Below, one piece after another: positions 42,244-51,290 of a DNA stretch of 64,000 nt. Source of the stretch: Bacillota bacterium (lineage in GTDB: Bacteria; Bacillota; Bacilli; Paenibacillales; UBA4045); contig JAEZQY010000017.1 of the NCBI GenBank assembly GCA_023441055.1, forward strand, positions 1-64,000, in the 5' to 3' direction. Positions within the stretch are counted from its first letter, which is position 1; every line of letters begins with the position of its first letter. Below the pieces are notes generated by a model that was not told where the DNA came from, did not search any database, and saw nothing but the letters and a program-made list of their open reading frames with translations. The translations under genes were made by a program, and so were the position numbers.

Positions 42244-43809
42244 TTAATCCCGTCCATACTGATAAAATTGACTCCATTTCGACCGTTCCGATTGATCTCG
42301 ATCTCCGTTCTCCTGTCTAACCTTTTTATAATCTGACTGTCTCTCTCTATCTCCTCGCTGATTATGCTCCTGCTTCTTCTTCTGTTCCTGCTGCTTCTTC
42401 TGCTCTTGCTGTTTCTTCTGGTCTTGCTGCTTCTTCTGGTCTTGCTGTTTCTTCTGCTCCTGCTGTTTCTTCTGGTCTTGCTGTTTCTTCTGCTCTTGCT
42501 GTTTCTTCTGGTCTTGCTGTTTCTTCTGCTCCTGCTGCTTCTTCTGCTCTTGCTGATTCTTCTGATCTTGCTGCTTCTTCTGATCTTGCTGTTTCTTCTG
42601 CTCTTGCTGTTTCTTCTGATCTTGCTGCTTCCTCTGCTCCTGCTGCTTCTTCTGCTCCCGCTCTGCCTTTTCCCGATCGTTTCGCTGCTGTCTCTCTTCC
42701 CGCTCAATCCGTTGCCGTTCTATCCGCTCATTCCGTTCTTGCTCTTTCTCTACTCGTTCCTGTTCTTTACGCCGCTCATGCTCTGCGCGATCATTCCGGT
42801 GATCGCGTTCCCGCTTCTCCCGTTCTCTCTCCGCCTTCGCCTTCTCTTTCTCTTGCTCTCTCTTCGCCTTCTCTTGCTCTCTCTCTACCTTCTCCTGCTC
42901 CCTCTTCGCATGCTCCTGCTCCTTACGCTGCTCCTGCTCAAGCTGCTGCTGCTTCTTCGCCTGCTCCGCAACTGCAATGTCCGCGAGAATCGATTTCGCC
43001 TGCTCCTTGCTCTGCTCATCCTTCGAGGTGATCAGGCGACCGACATCGTCATGCTCAGTCAGCAACTCCTTCACCGACTTGGTTTTCAATTCCTCCAGCT
43101 CAATTGGCTGCGCGGTACTCTGCGACATGAGCAGAGCAGCCATCTTCCCCGTCGATACGCCTTGCTCAACGGCAACGCTGCGTATCTCTTTCGGCACGAT
43201 CAAGGTAGATACCGTAACCGCCTGCTGTTCATCTGGCGCAGATTCCGCAATTCGTTCAGCAACTCGCTGCTCGATCCGCTGTGATAGATCATCGGCGTTC
43301 AGCTGAACCTCACTCGACACAATTGTGCTGGTAATCAGAATGTTGAGATCCAAGTTGTCCAGAAAATGCGAATGTCGAAGACGGTCAACCAGCAGTTCAG
43401 AGAATGTGTCAATCGACATGCCGCGAACATTCAGACCATCAACCAAGCTGACGCCATCGGCGTTGATGCCTCTAACCTCAACAACCACTTCTCTCTTGTT
43501 CAGACCAGCTTCCACACTCGGGTTAATATCCAAGGTAACGTAGGCCGCCACCGCGTTTACTCGCGTAATGCCCTGATACATGCCAAGAGCAGAGAACACG
43601 ATTAGACAGAATACCGCAGCTGCCGAAATATATCGATACCGCGACAGTCTTGCTGCCAACGTAGGCGCATGAGGTTGCTGGTCAATAAACTCGATCTCTT
43701 CCCCAATAGCGCAGCACTGGCTAGGCTTAGGAATGCTGTTGAATTGTCCATCACGCGTCATGACGACAACATCATGTTCTCTTATGTCCATCACTATGCC
43801 TCTAGCCAT
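42244..43809 (-). CDS. rsgI: Anti-sigma-I factor RsgI with long Lys/Gln-rich tail
   Basis: This 521-residue membrane protein should hold SigI inactive. It has an N-terminal RsgI_N domain (about 3-55, GIVMDIREHDVVVMTRDGQF), one membrane segment (about 70-92), an extracytoplasmic domain with ITRVNAVAAYVTLDINPSVE, then about 220 highly charged residues. The last part is an 18-bp repeat encoding KKQQEQ/KKQQDQ. There is no carbohydrate-binding domain as in clostridial RsgI. The start MARGIVMD has GAGAGGAGCG upstream and overlaps the sigI stop by 8 nt. Confidence 0.87.
   Translation of the reverse strand: MARGIVMDIREHDVVVMTRDGQFNSIPKPSQCCAIGEEIEFIDQQPHAPTLAARLSRYRYISAAAVFCLIVFSALGMYQGITRVNAVAAYVTLDINPSVEAGLNKREVVVEVRGINADGVSLVDGLNVRGMSIDTFSELLVDRLRHSHFLDNLDLNILITSTIVSSEVQLNADDLSQRIEQRVAERIAESAPDEQQAVTVSTLIVPKEIRSVAVEQGVSTGKMAALLMSQSTAQPIELEELKTKSVKELLTEHDDVGRLITSKDEQSKEQAKSILADIAVAEQAKKQQQLEQEQRKEQEHAKREQEKVEREQEKAKREQEKEKAKAEREREKRERDHRNDRAEHERRKEQERVEKEQERNERIERQRIEREERQQRNDREKAEREQKKQQEQRKQQDQKKQQEQKKQQDQKKQQDQKNQQEQKKQQEQKKQQDQKKQQEQKKQQDQKKQQEQKKQQDQKKQQDQKKQQEQKKQQEQKKKQEHNQRGDRERQSDYKKVRQENGDRDQSERSKWSQFYQYGRD
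42370..42660 (-). repeat. 18-bp coding tandem repeat in rsgI
   Basis: About fifteen in-frame 18-bp units encode KKQQEQ or KKQQDQ. The opposite strand contains a long, spurious leucine-rich open frame. Such arrays vary in copy number by slippage. Confidence 0.9.
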
Positions 43810-44629
43810 GCTGTGCGCTCCTCTCTTGGGATGTATGGTCCTGATCCAGGTAATCTTGTAAATAGGGATAATTGCCGCTTGCCGCCAATGCGATTGCAAT
43901 GACATACTTGCGATTGCGCTCGAGCGTCTTCCGCGATACCTCCACCTGCTCCAACAGCTGCTTGATTGGCAGCTGGAGCTTCTCGCGAAGCAGGCCCATC
44001 ATCTCTTGTGAATCCGCCAATGTTAGCGCCACGCGAATGAGCATCTGCCTGGAATCCGTATGCTTCGGGGACACATCGACAAGCTCGGAGAATGATACGC
44101 CGAATGCCGCCAGCTCAGCGCTTAACTCCATAATCTCCAGCCTGCGAGCTTCGCTCTCAATTATGGCTTGATGCTCATTAAGCGCCTGACGCGTCTCGAC
44201 TGGATTCACAATCTGACTCTCATCGTCCTCAATGTCGAACGCGGAATAGGGAATATGCTGCGCATACTTCTGTTCCTTACGCACATAATCGATCAGACGA
44301 CGGCGAATGACCGTCTCAGCGAAGCCCAGGAAGGAGCGTCCGCTGACGCTAGAGAATTTCTCGATCGCTTCATTAAAGGCGTCGAGCGCAATACTATATT
44401 CGTCATCTCTCGACGGATCCACGTATCTACGGCAGAATCTGCTCGTTATCTTGGCAATGTACGGTTGGTATTCTGTAATCAACTGATTCCTCAGCGCATG
44501 GTCTCCCTGCTGAGCAATCTGAATTTGTTCTTCAAGCGTTAATGCCGGCACTTCTTGCGTTTCTCGCGATTCTTGCGGCATGCGCTTGCCTATGAATCGC
44601 TTGAAGGGTGCAGGGAGCAATTGTTCCAC
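43802..44629 (-). CDS. sigI: RNA polymerase sigma-I factor
   Basis: This 275-residue sigma-70-family factor has a region 2 starting LITEYQPYIAKITSRFCRRY and containing the -10-recognition stretch EYSIALDAFNEAIEKFSS, then SFLGFAETVIRRRLIDYVRK. The C-terminal SigI-specific domain follows (KLQLPIKQLLEQVEVSRKTL region). In Bacillus, SigI responds to heat and cell-wall state. In clostridia it responds to polysaccharides. It is the first gene of the sigI-rsgI pair, with GCGAGGTGG before the ATG. Confidence 0.92.
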   Translation of the reverse strand: MEQLLPAPFKRFIGKRMPQESRETQEVPALTLEEQIQIAQQGDHALRNQLITEYQPYIAKITSRFCRRYVDPSRDDEYSIALDAFNEAIEKFSSVSGRSFLGFAETVIRRRLIDYVRKEQKYAQHIPYSAFDIEDDESQIVNPVETRQALNEHQAIIESEARRLEIMELSAELAAFGVSFSELVDVSPKHTDSRQMLIRVALTLADSQEMMGLLREKLQLPIKQLLEQVEVSRKTLERNRKYVIAIALAASGNYPYLQDYLDQDHTSQERSAQHG

Positions 44630-44643
44630 CTCGCAATACAGTT

Positions 44644-44672
44644 TTCGTTCACACCTGCTGATTTCCGGGGGT
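44644..44672 (-). promoter_or_regulatory. Possible autoregulated SigI promoter
   Basis: On the minus strand ACCCCC (44672-44667) is followed after 19 bp by CGAA (44647-44644), resembling the CCCC/CGAA elements of known SigI promoters. The spacing has not been checked against a curated set. Confidence 0.3.
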
Positions 44673-44754
44673 ACGGCATTTCATTTCACAATAAGTAATA
44701 CTCGCCAATCTCGAGAATGACTCGAAATTCGAGTTTCAAGTTTGTTCCATACAG

Positions 44755-44781
44755 AAAAGAGCGTCTCACTAAGAGACGCTC
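44755..44781 (-). terminator. Terminator of the zinc-ribbon gene
   Basis: GAGCGTCTC pairs with GAGACGCTC around a 5-nt loop; TTTTCTGT follows on the minus strand. It lies 37 nt past the stop of the zinc-ribbon gene and upstream of sigI. Confidence 0.85.
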
Positions 44782-44817
44782 CGATCGTTCTATATGTTAC
44801 AGCTATTCCCTGCTTCC

Positions 44818-45243
44818 TCAGCCGATCTTCTTCCTGCCGCGTTGCTTAAGCCGCGCTTCTCGCTCGCTGAGCACCTTAAGTCTGGCCTTCAATTGCTCAC
44901 TCCATTGGTGATCCTCTAATTGTCCTGCGACGATCAATAGATCCAGCGCCATGTCAATCTGTGTGCGCACAACCTCCATCGGTTCCTCGTGCTCCGAATT
45001 GACACAATTCTCATATAAGCGATGCTGATTGGCAACATCGACATATTCAGCGAAGTCTACCTCGTCAGCACCATCGCCATGCGCGTATTCTGCCAGAATC
45101 TCATATTCATTCTCAATCATATGGTGCACCTGCGTATGGTGACAGACTGGACAGTACAGCAGCGGCACATTATGAACCTGTGTGCGATAATGCTTCAAAG
45201 TCCCCTTGGTCCCTATCATACTTGCTCCGCAACAGAAGCTCAT
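44818..45243 (-). CDS. Small zinc-ribbon protein of unknown function
   Basis: This 141-residue protein is not assigned to a named family. The N-terminus has paired cysteines (FCCGASM) and a second pair in LYCPVCHHTQVHH, suggesting one zinc-binding site in the first 50 residues, similar to YgiT/MqsA-type zinc ribbons. The middle is acidic (EYAHGDGADEVDFAEY), and the C-terminus is basic (AREARLKQRGRKKIG in part). The start MSFCCGASM is supported by GGAGGAGTC; an upstream in-frame Met would add 28 residues. It stands alone between sigI and the ger operon. Confidence 0.7.
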   Translation of the reverse strand: MSFCCGASMIGTKGTLKHYRTQVHNVPLLYCPVCHHTQVHHMIENEYEILAEYAHGDGADEVDFAEYVDVANQHRLYENCVNSEHEEPMEVVRTQIDMALDLLIVAGQLEDHQWSEQLKARLKVLSEREARLKQRGRKKIG

Positions 45244-45443
45244 GTCTGACTCCTCCAATCCATTCACCGTATTACGATTCCTGTAATTAACTATATTCGA
45301 TCTGTTCATGTAAAATCCTCTTTTCAATTACGATACATTACGAACCATTCGAAGTGCCTATGTACCAGATACTTGGATATCTCCCCCTGTAATGGGGGAA
45401 TATACGAGAAGACCGACTACAGGATAGGGGGCGTGATCCAGCG

Positions 45444-46931
45444 ATGATTCAACCACTCATCAACAGATTAACTGCATTCATGGGGAATCCGCCTGACCTG
45501 AAAGTGCACTTGCTGCCAACGACGCAAGAGAAGGACCCGCAGGCAGCTGTTCTGTACTTGTCCAGCATAACGGACGGCTCGAGAATTAACGAGTTATTCC
45601 TAAAGCCCTTACTAAACCATTATACCGAGCAAGGGAAATGGCAGGATCCCGCTGAGCTGATGTTCATCGATGATTCCCCGTTATATGGAACCAGCGTCAA
45701 AAAGGATATCTCGTCGATCGCGCTCGAATTGTACAGCGCGAAGTGCGTACTTGTAGCAAGTAAACGCAAAGAGGCCATTGCTGCCGATGTATCACTGTGG
45801 AATGACCGTTCTGTCAATTCACCGGAGACCGAGCATTCGCTGACAGGACCCAAGGATTCGTTCGTAGAAAATTTGGACATCAATATATCCATGATTCGCA
45901 GGCGAATCCGACATGAGGACCTGCACATTGAATCGCTAACAATAGGTACTAAATCGCGAACCACCGTTAATCTGATTTATATGAACAATCTCGTTAATCG
46001 TGCAGCGCTGGAACAGTTGAAGCAACGCTTGGATGCTGTAGAGATGGATGTTCTTCTGGATTCGTCCCAATTAGGTCAGATTCTAACCAATACAAGGAAA
46101 TCCATCAACCCATTTCCTCTATTTCAGACTACGGAGCGACCAGATAAAGTGGTTGCAGCGGTTATGGAGGGAAGAATTCTTCTGTTGGCGGATACATCGC
46201 CTACCGGAATCCTGATCCCAACAACCGTTACTGCGTTGTACCAGACAACGGATGATTATTATTTTCCAGCGCTATCCGGGTCGTTCATTCGATTGGTTCG
46301 CTTGACAGGATTGTTCGTTACGCTGTTCCTTCCAGGACTCTATGTCTCGATCTCCTCGATCAATTACGACGTGTTCCGGATTGAATTTATGCTGGCAGTC
46401 GCCGCTAGCCGAGAAGGCGTACCTTATCCTGCCTATATTGAGGTATTGATAATGATTACCCTATTGGAATTGATTAATGAAGCGACTGTACGATTACCCA
46501 AGGTCATTGGCGGAACTGCAACGATAGTAGGTGGATTAATAATCGGTACCGCAGCAGCAGAGTCTCACTTGGTCAGCAACATTATGATTGTTATCACTGG
46601 CGCAGTGGCAATAGGCAGCTACACAGTGGCTAACTACATGATCGGTGTGGCTTGGCGGGTTAGTAGTTATACCTTAATGGTGCTGGCCATTCCATTCGGT
46701 CTCAACGGCATGGCGATCGGCTCCGCTTTCATCTTATTCTATCTCTGCCATATCAAATCAATGGGCGTGCCCTATCTCTCGCCGCTTAGCACCTTACAAT
46801 TAAGAGAGCTATTCAGAGACGCGCTTCTACGTGTGCCGCTAGCCATGAATCCATTCCGTCCAGCCGTGTATAGCCCTGCCGCCAAAGGCACGAGACGAGC
46901 CAAACTTCGGAAAAGCGAGGATTTACTTTGA
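45444..46931 (+). CDS. Spore germination protein, GerA family (A subunit)
   Basis: This 495-residue protein is the A subunit of a germinant receptor in the inner spore membrane. It has a soluble N-terminal part (about 1-280) and a membrane domain with about five segments; the family signature region contains RPDKVVAAVMEGRILLLADTSP-like text and FPALSGSFIRLVR. It is followed by B and C subunits in the usual ABC order. The germinant cannot be predicted. Expression is expected in the forespore, although no clear sigma-G promoter was confirmed. Confidence 0.92.
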   Translation: MIQPLINRLTAFMGNPPDLKVHLLPTTQEKDPQAAVLYLSSITDGSRINELFLKPLLNHYTEQGKWQDPAELMFIDDSPLYGTSVKKDISSIALELYSAKCVLVASKRKEAIAADVSLWNDRSVNSPETEHSLTGPKDSFVENLDINISMIRRRIRHEDLHIESLTIGTKSRTTVNLIYMNNLVNRAALEQLKQRLDAVEMDVLLDSSQLGQILTNTRKSINPFPLFQTTERPDKVVAAVMEGRILLLADTSPTGILIPTTVTALYQTTDDYYFPALSGSFIRLVRLTGLFVTLFLPGLYVSISSINYDVFRIEFMLAVAASREGVPYPAYIEVLIMITLLELINEATVRLPKVIGGTATIVGGLIIGTAAAESHLVSNIMIVITGAVAIGSYTVANYMIGVAWRVSSYTLMVLAIPFGLNGMAIGSAFILFYLCHIKSMGVPYLSPLSTLQLRELFRDALLRVPLAMNPFRPAVYSPAAKGTRRAKLRKSEDLL

Positions 46932-48007
46932 CCAGAGCTTCAAGCCAGCCCAAGCTTCACTATCCCATCCTGCTATTCGTCACGATCTTCCCGGTAGCGT
47001 TCAGCCGACCAGTCTCCATAATAATAGAAAATATCGGAAGGAATACGGTTTGGTTTATCCTCGCCGCCTTGTTGTTGCCACTTCTAGGCACATGGATCAG
47101 CCTTCAGGTCAGCAGACGCAGCGGCTATACCTCCATCATGCTGGCATGTGGAGAGATTGGATTCCGATGGCTGACCCCTATCGCTTACATCCTATATGGG
47201 ATCCTATATCTGGGCATGGCTTCCTATTCGATCGCGCTGAGCGGCGACTTCTCTTCACGGGTATTCCAGAACAGTGATTCGGCAGCTGCTATTCTGCTTA
47301 ATGTCGTCATCGCCGCTCTAGCGGCCATGTTCCCTATTGAAACGTTGACGCGATATGCGCAGGTCATCATGCTGATTCTCGTCCCCCTCTTCCTGGCGTT
47401 ATCGTCCACGATGTTCATGGAACCTGAATGGCGCTGGCTTCAACCCATATTCGTGCTCAAGGACATGATTCACCCCATGGATGCACTCGCAGTCGTCATG
47501 TGTATCTTCTCGCCGCTGGCCACGATCACCTTATTGAATCGAACCCGCTCTAGTATCTCTTTCCTTGCGTTATGTATATACATGGCTCTGCTCGCCCTAA
47601 TTACATCGAGTCTAGTCGTGCTCAGCCTCACGACATTCGGCTTACATACTGCGAAGAAGTTGGAGTACCTGGTTTTCTACGCGCAAAATGCGATATATGT
47701 CGAAAATTTCATTTTCGAAAGGTTTTTCTACACCGGCGGCATCCTGCTGATCTATTTTAAAATCGTTGGTTCTGCATTCTTAATTCGCTGCGCGGCGTTA
47801 TGCATGGCTCATACTTTCGGATATAAATTAGGCGCATTTCCTATTCTAGCCATAGGGGCAATCCTAGCTGGGGGACTGTGGCGAATGAATCTTCCTGTTT
47901 ATTTTCATATTGCTCCCCTATGGTTGGGCTATTACAGTATGATCCTGTTCGTCGCCCTCCCCTTGCTCATTTATATCCTCTTATTACTGAAAGGAACCCG
48001 GACATGA
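46928..48007 (+). CDS. Spore germination protein, GerB family (B subunit)
   Basis: This 359-residue protein is the B subunit of the germinant receptor, related to amino acid/polyamine transporters, with about ten membrane segments. It starts with TTG inside the GerA stop region (TTGA overlap of 4 nt), so translation is coupled. B subunits form the germinant-binding pocket. Length and neighbours are standard. Confidence 0.9.
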   Translation: MTRASSQPKLHYPILLFVTIFPVAFSRPVSIIIENIGRNTVWFILAALLLPLLGTWISLQVSRRSGYTSIMLACGEIGFRWLTPIAYILYGILYLGMASYSIALSGDFSSRVFQNSDSAAAILLNVVIAALAAMFPIETLTRYAQVIMLILVPLFLALSSTMFMEPEWRWLQPIFVLKDMIHPMDALAVVMCIFSPLATITLLNRTRSSISFLALCIYMALLALITSSLVVLSLTTFGLHTAKKLEYLVFYAQNAIYVENFIFERFFYTGGILLIYFKIVGSAFLIRCAALCMAHTFGYKLGAFPILAIGAILAGGLWRMNLPVYFHIAPLWLGYYSMILFVALPLLIYILLLLKGTRT

Positions 48008-49107
48008 GAAACCGTTTATTGTTCCTTGTAGCGCTTATAGTAGGGTTGCTGCAAATCGCAGGTTGCTCTGGCGGCAAGCAGCTGAATCGAATTTCATTCA
48101 TCACGGCGATTGGAATCGATAAGGCGGAGTCCGGTGTCATGGTTCACGCATTGATTACCATACCCGGGAAGTTTACGGCGCTCAGCCCCGGAGGCGGAGG
48201 GGCTATGGACCAGCGCCCTAATTATGTACTAAGCGCGACTGGAGCGAATGTCGAGGAAGCTTTATATAAGATGAGGCGGCAATCCTCACGGGGATTGAAC
48301 GTGGGACATACCCGATTGATCTTCTTCTCTCATGAGCTGGCCGAGGATGGGATTGACTCCTATCTCGATCTCTTCATGCGCAGGGAGCAATTCCAGATCA
48401 ATCCCTGGGTAGCCATAACGAAGGGGAGCACCAAGGACGTCCTGCTAGCGAAGCCGCATATTCCGCAATCGGTGACCGATTACTTCGTCGATGTCTTCTC
48501 ACAGGAAGGGGCGGATACGATGGATGTACTGCCGATTTATCTGTTTCAATTCTATAGTTACTTGCATGAGCCTGGCAAGACACCATACGCGATGATCATC
48601 AGCAAGCGCAAGGATGGCAATCAGCTCGCGCTGACCGGTCTTAGTCTGTTCCGCGCAGGGAAGATGATCGATTCACTTACCCCTAAGGAAACGAAATACC
48701 TGCAGCTCATTAGCAACAGACACTTACAATATGCGTCACTGACGCTTATGAAACAGAGCTACACTATACTCAGTTACAATACACGAACGAAGGTTACCAA
48801 AGAAAACATCCAACTCGACCTCCATCTTAGAGTCGAATTGGATGATAATCCCCAGAACACGACAATATCTTACAGGAATTTGCCGCCGCTAGAAACGAAG
48901 CTGGCTAAGTTGGTTAAACAGAACACGGAGAAATTAATAAGGCGTCTGCAAGCGTTAAAAACAGACCCCGTCGGCTTCGGTCAGAAGTATCGATTATCCG
49001 TCGATGATGACCTGAAGGCAGACGATTGGAGTGAAATCATCTTCCCCGGAATGGCGATTTCGGTGACCGTCAAGGTCGACATCGTTCGCAGAGGCATGCT
49101 CAATTAA
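48004..49107 (+). CDS. Spore germination lipoprotein, Ger(x)C family (C subunit)
   Basis: This 367-residue lipoprotein is the C subunit. Its signal peptide ends in QIAGC with Cys21 as the lipid-attachment site, followed by the family opening NRISFITAIGIDKAE. The C-terminal domain is of the usual size. The start MRNRLLFLVAL overlaps the B-subunit stop (ATGA) and follows AAGGAACC. It is the last gene of the ger operon and converges on gcvH 3 nt away. Confidence 0.92.
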   Translation: MRNRLLFLVALIVGLLQIAGCSGGKQLNRISFITAIGIDKAESGVMVHALITIPGKFTALSPGGGGAMDQRPNYVLSATGANVEEALYKMRRQSSRGLNVGHTRLIFFSHELAEDGIDSYLDLFMRREQFQINPWVAITKGSTKDVLLAKPHIPQSVTDYFVDVFSQEGADTMDVLPIYLFQFYSYLHEPGKTPYAMIISKRKDGNQLALTGLSLFRAGKMIDSLTPKETKYLQLISNRHLQYASLTLMKQSYTILSYNTRTKVTKENIQLDLHLRVELDDNPQNTTISYRNLPPLETKLAKLVKQNTEKLIRRLQALKTDPVGFGQKYRLSVDDDLKADDWSEIIFPGMAISVTVKVDIVRRGMLN

Positions 49108-49110
49108 GCA

Positions 49111-49491
49111 TTACGTGCTATAGGTATCAGCATAGCGCTCCGCCGTCCATAATTGGTTCAGCTCGGACTCGTCGCTTAGTTCAACTACGATCATCCAGCC
49201 ATCGCCGTACGGTGATGCATTCACCTGCTCTGGCGCATCCGTAAGAGCGCTGTTGATCGCGACAACCTTGCCGCTGACAGGCGCGTACAGCTCCGAAACC
49301 GTCTTAACCGATTCTACGCTGCCGAATGGATCGCCGCACGCAAGAGTTGCCCCCACTTCAGGCAGCTCCACGAACACAATGTCACCAAGCTCCGCCTGCG
49401 CGAAGTCGGTCATGCCGATCGTCACACGATTACCTTCCACCCTTGCCCATTCATGCTCTTCACTGTACTTCAACTCTACGGGTACCAGCAT
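49111..49491 (-). CDS. gcvH: Glycine cleavage system H protein
   Basis: This 126-residue lipoyl carrier protein has the barrel-sandwich fold and the lipoyl-lysine motif GSVESVKTVSE with Lys63 as the attachment site. It shuttles the aminomethyl group in glycine cleavage and, in Firmicutes, serves as an entry point for lipoate transfer to other enzymes. It starts after GGAGGTTG and lies 17 nt after a thioredoxin-fold gene. No gcvT or gcvP is nearby, so a lipoate-relay role is plausible. Confidence 0.95.
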   Translation of the reverse strand: MLVPVELKYSEEHEWARVEGNRVTIGMTDFAQAELGDIVFVELPEVGATLACGDPFGSVESVKTVSELYAPVSGKVVAINSALTDAPEQVNASPYGDGWMIVVELSDESELNQLWTAERYADTYST

Positions 49492-49508
49492 ACGACTTCA
49501 ACCTCCGA

Positions 49509-49970
49509 TTATGTGTTTGAATTGGCGACATCTAGCAACCGTCTAAGGCGCTGATTCACCGTATGCAAGCCGCGTTCTCCCGCTTGGTAATAACGCAGCT
49601 CCAACTGACTGTCGAATACATAATAGGCCGGCACGAACGAATTATCGAACGCTCGGCTCAAGCTTAACTGCTCATCTAGGATGATCGGATGCTCCAGTTC
49701 ATATTCAGCGGCTGTTGCTTGGGCATTCGCGTTATGATCGACCGATGTTCTGGGCGCATGCACACCGATGATCTGCAGGCCATACTGCTGCCCATAGACG
49801 AGTCTCCAATGGTTTACGATCGGAAACTCTTCCTTGCATAGATGGCAGCTCACGGCCCAGAAGTGTACAAGGACAGGCGCGCCCAGCAGCTCTTCCCTGC
49901 TCATCGATCCATTCACCCACTGCGACACTTGATCGAATGCGGGCAGCTTGTCCCTTAGGCGCAAAGTCAT
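49509..49970 (-). CDS. Thioredoxin-fold protein (TlpA/ResA/AhpC-TSA-like)
   Basis: This 153-residue protein has a thioredoxin fold with the redox motif CHLCKEEFPIVNHW (CxxC, about residues 37-40) and PAYYVFDSQ as the cis-Pro region. It has no obvious signal peptide, unlike ResA or TlpA. It probably acts as a thiol-disulfide oxidoreductase or peroxiredoxin-like reductase in the cytoplasm. It is transcribed ahead of gcvH. Confidence 0.85.
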   Translation of the reverse strand: MTLRLRDKLPAFDQVSQWVNGSMSREELLGAPVLVHFWAVSCHLCKEEFPIVNHWRLVYGQQYGLQIIGVHAPRTSVDHNANAQATAAEYELEHPIILDEQLSLSRAFDNSFVPAYYVFDSQLELRYYQAGERGLHTVNQRLRRLLDVANSNT

Positions 49971-50001
49971 CTCTACTCATTCCCTTCCTCTATTAGAACA
50001 A

Positions 50002-50035
50002 ATCCCTGTTGTCAGCGCAAGCTGACAGCAGGGAT
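50002..50035 (-). terminator. Terminator after leuB
   Basis: ATCCCTGCTGTCAGC pairs with GCTGACAACAGGGAT on the minus strand with a 4-nt loop and one mismatch. It is followed by TTGTTCT. It lies 19 nt past the leuB stop. Confidence 0.85.
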
Positions 50036-50053
50036 AATTAGGAGTATCTGCGA

Positions 50054-51139
50054 TTACTGTTTCATTGCTTGTACGATCAGATCTCCCATAGCGGTTGTTC
50101 CGATCGCCTTACTCTTGTCCACTGCGATATCGCCTGTGCGGTGACCAGCATCCAGTACGTCCTTAACAGCAGCTTCGATCGATGCCGCTGCATCCTCATA
50201 TCCGAATGTCAGACGGAACATCAGCGCTACAGAGAGAATCGTAGCAATCGGATTGGAGATCCCTTGTCCCGCAATGTCAGGAGCGGAGCCATGAACAGGC
50301 TCGTACAGCCCGAAGCTGCCTTCACCTAGCGAAGCGGAGGACAGCATGCCGATCGAGCCGGTCAACATGGCCGCTTCGTCGCTGAGGATATCGCCGAACA
50401 TATTCTCAGTCACGATGACATCGAAGCTCGATGGACGGCGCAGCAATTGCATCGCGCAGTTATCCACCAGGACATGCTCCACTTCAACATCCGGATACTC
50501 AGGCGCAAGGCGATTGACGACTTCACGCCATAGACGGGAGGTCTCCAGCACATTCGCCTTATCGACCGAGGCCAGCTTCTTGCTGCGCTTCTGCGCGATC
50601 TCGAACGCTTGACGCACAATGCGCTCCACTTCATTCACATTATATACGCAAGTATCTACCGCTTCCTGTACACCATCTGCATTATCACGGCGGAACTTAT
50701 CGCCGAAGTAGATCCCGCCTGTCAGCTCGCGAACGACGATCAGATCCGTGCCTTCCAGCACTTCAGGCTTCAGTGTCGAAGCATCCTTCAAGCAATCGAA
50801 CACAGTTGCCGGGCGAATGTTGGAGAACAGCCCCAGCGCTTTGCGAATACCTAGCAAGCCCGTCTCTGGACGCAGCTCCTTCGGATTATTATCCCACTTC
50901 GGTCCGCCTACAGCGCCCAGCAGCACCGCGTCAGCGCTCTTGCACAGCTGCAGCGTCTCTTCTGGCAGCGGAGTCCCTTTCTCGTCGATCGCAATTCCAC
51001 CGAACAAGCCATGCGCTGTCTCGAATTTGTACCCGAACAGCTCCTCCGTGCGCTTTAGTACCTTCTCTGCCTCCGCAACCACTTCAGGACCTATTCCGTC
51101 CCCTGCGATCACGGCAATCTTCTTTACTTCTGCCATCAT
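50054..51139 (-). CDS. leuB: 3-isopropylmalate dehydrogenase
   Basis: This 361-residue enzyme oxidatively decarboxylates 3-isopropylmalate in leucine synthesis with NAD+. It shows AVIAGDGIGPEV near the start, the substrate-binding region ELTGGIYFGDK, catalytic Tyr/Lys in the usual places, and the NAD motif EPVHGSAPDIAGQG. The start is at ATG (MMAEVKKIAV) 5 nt after AGGGAG. It is separated from leuA by about 11 kb of unrelated genes; leuC and leuD are not in the window. Confidence 0.95.
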   Translation of the reverse strand: MMAEVKKIAVIAGDGIGPEVVAEAEKVLKRTEELFGYKFETAHGLFGGIAIDEKGTPLPEETLQLCKSADAVLLGAVGGPKWDNNPKELRPETGLLGIRKALGLFSNIRPATVFDCLKDASTLKPEVLEGTDLIVVRELTGGIYFGDKFRRDNADGVQEAVDTCVYNVNEVERIVRQAFEIAQKRSKKLASVDKANVLETSRLWREVVNRLAPEYPDVEVEHVLVDNCAMQLLRRPSSFDVIVTENMFGDILSDEAAMLTGSIGMLSSASLGEGSFGLYEPVHGSAPDIAGQGISNPIATILSVALMFRLTFGYEDAAASIEAAVKDVLDAGHRTGDIAVDKSKAIGTTAMGDLIVQAMKQ

Positions 51140-51290
51140 ATTCACTCCCTAGTAGGTTTACATGCTTCAAATTACGACTATATCATACTTAACATATTTA
51201 CTTCATAAAAACAAAGATATTAATTCTATGCCTTTATAGATTTAACCTATAAGCTATATAATAATCAATAAACATGCACACTAGCATTTC

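Noticed and set aside
42364..43284. Long plus-strand leucine-rich open frame of 306 codons
   Set aside because: It is the antisense of the Lys/Gln-rich repeat region of rsgI; low-complexity codons leave the opposite frame without stops.
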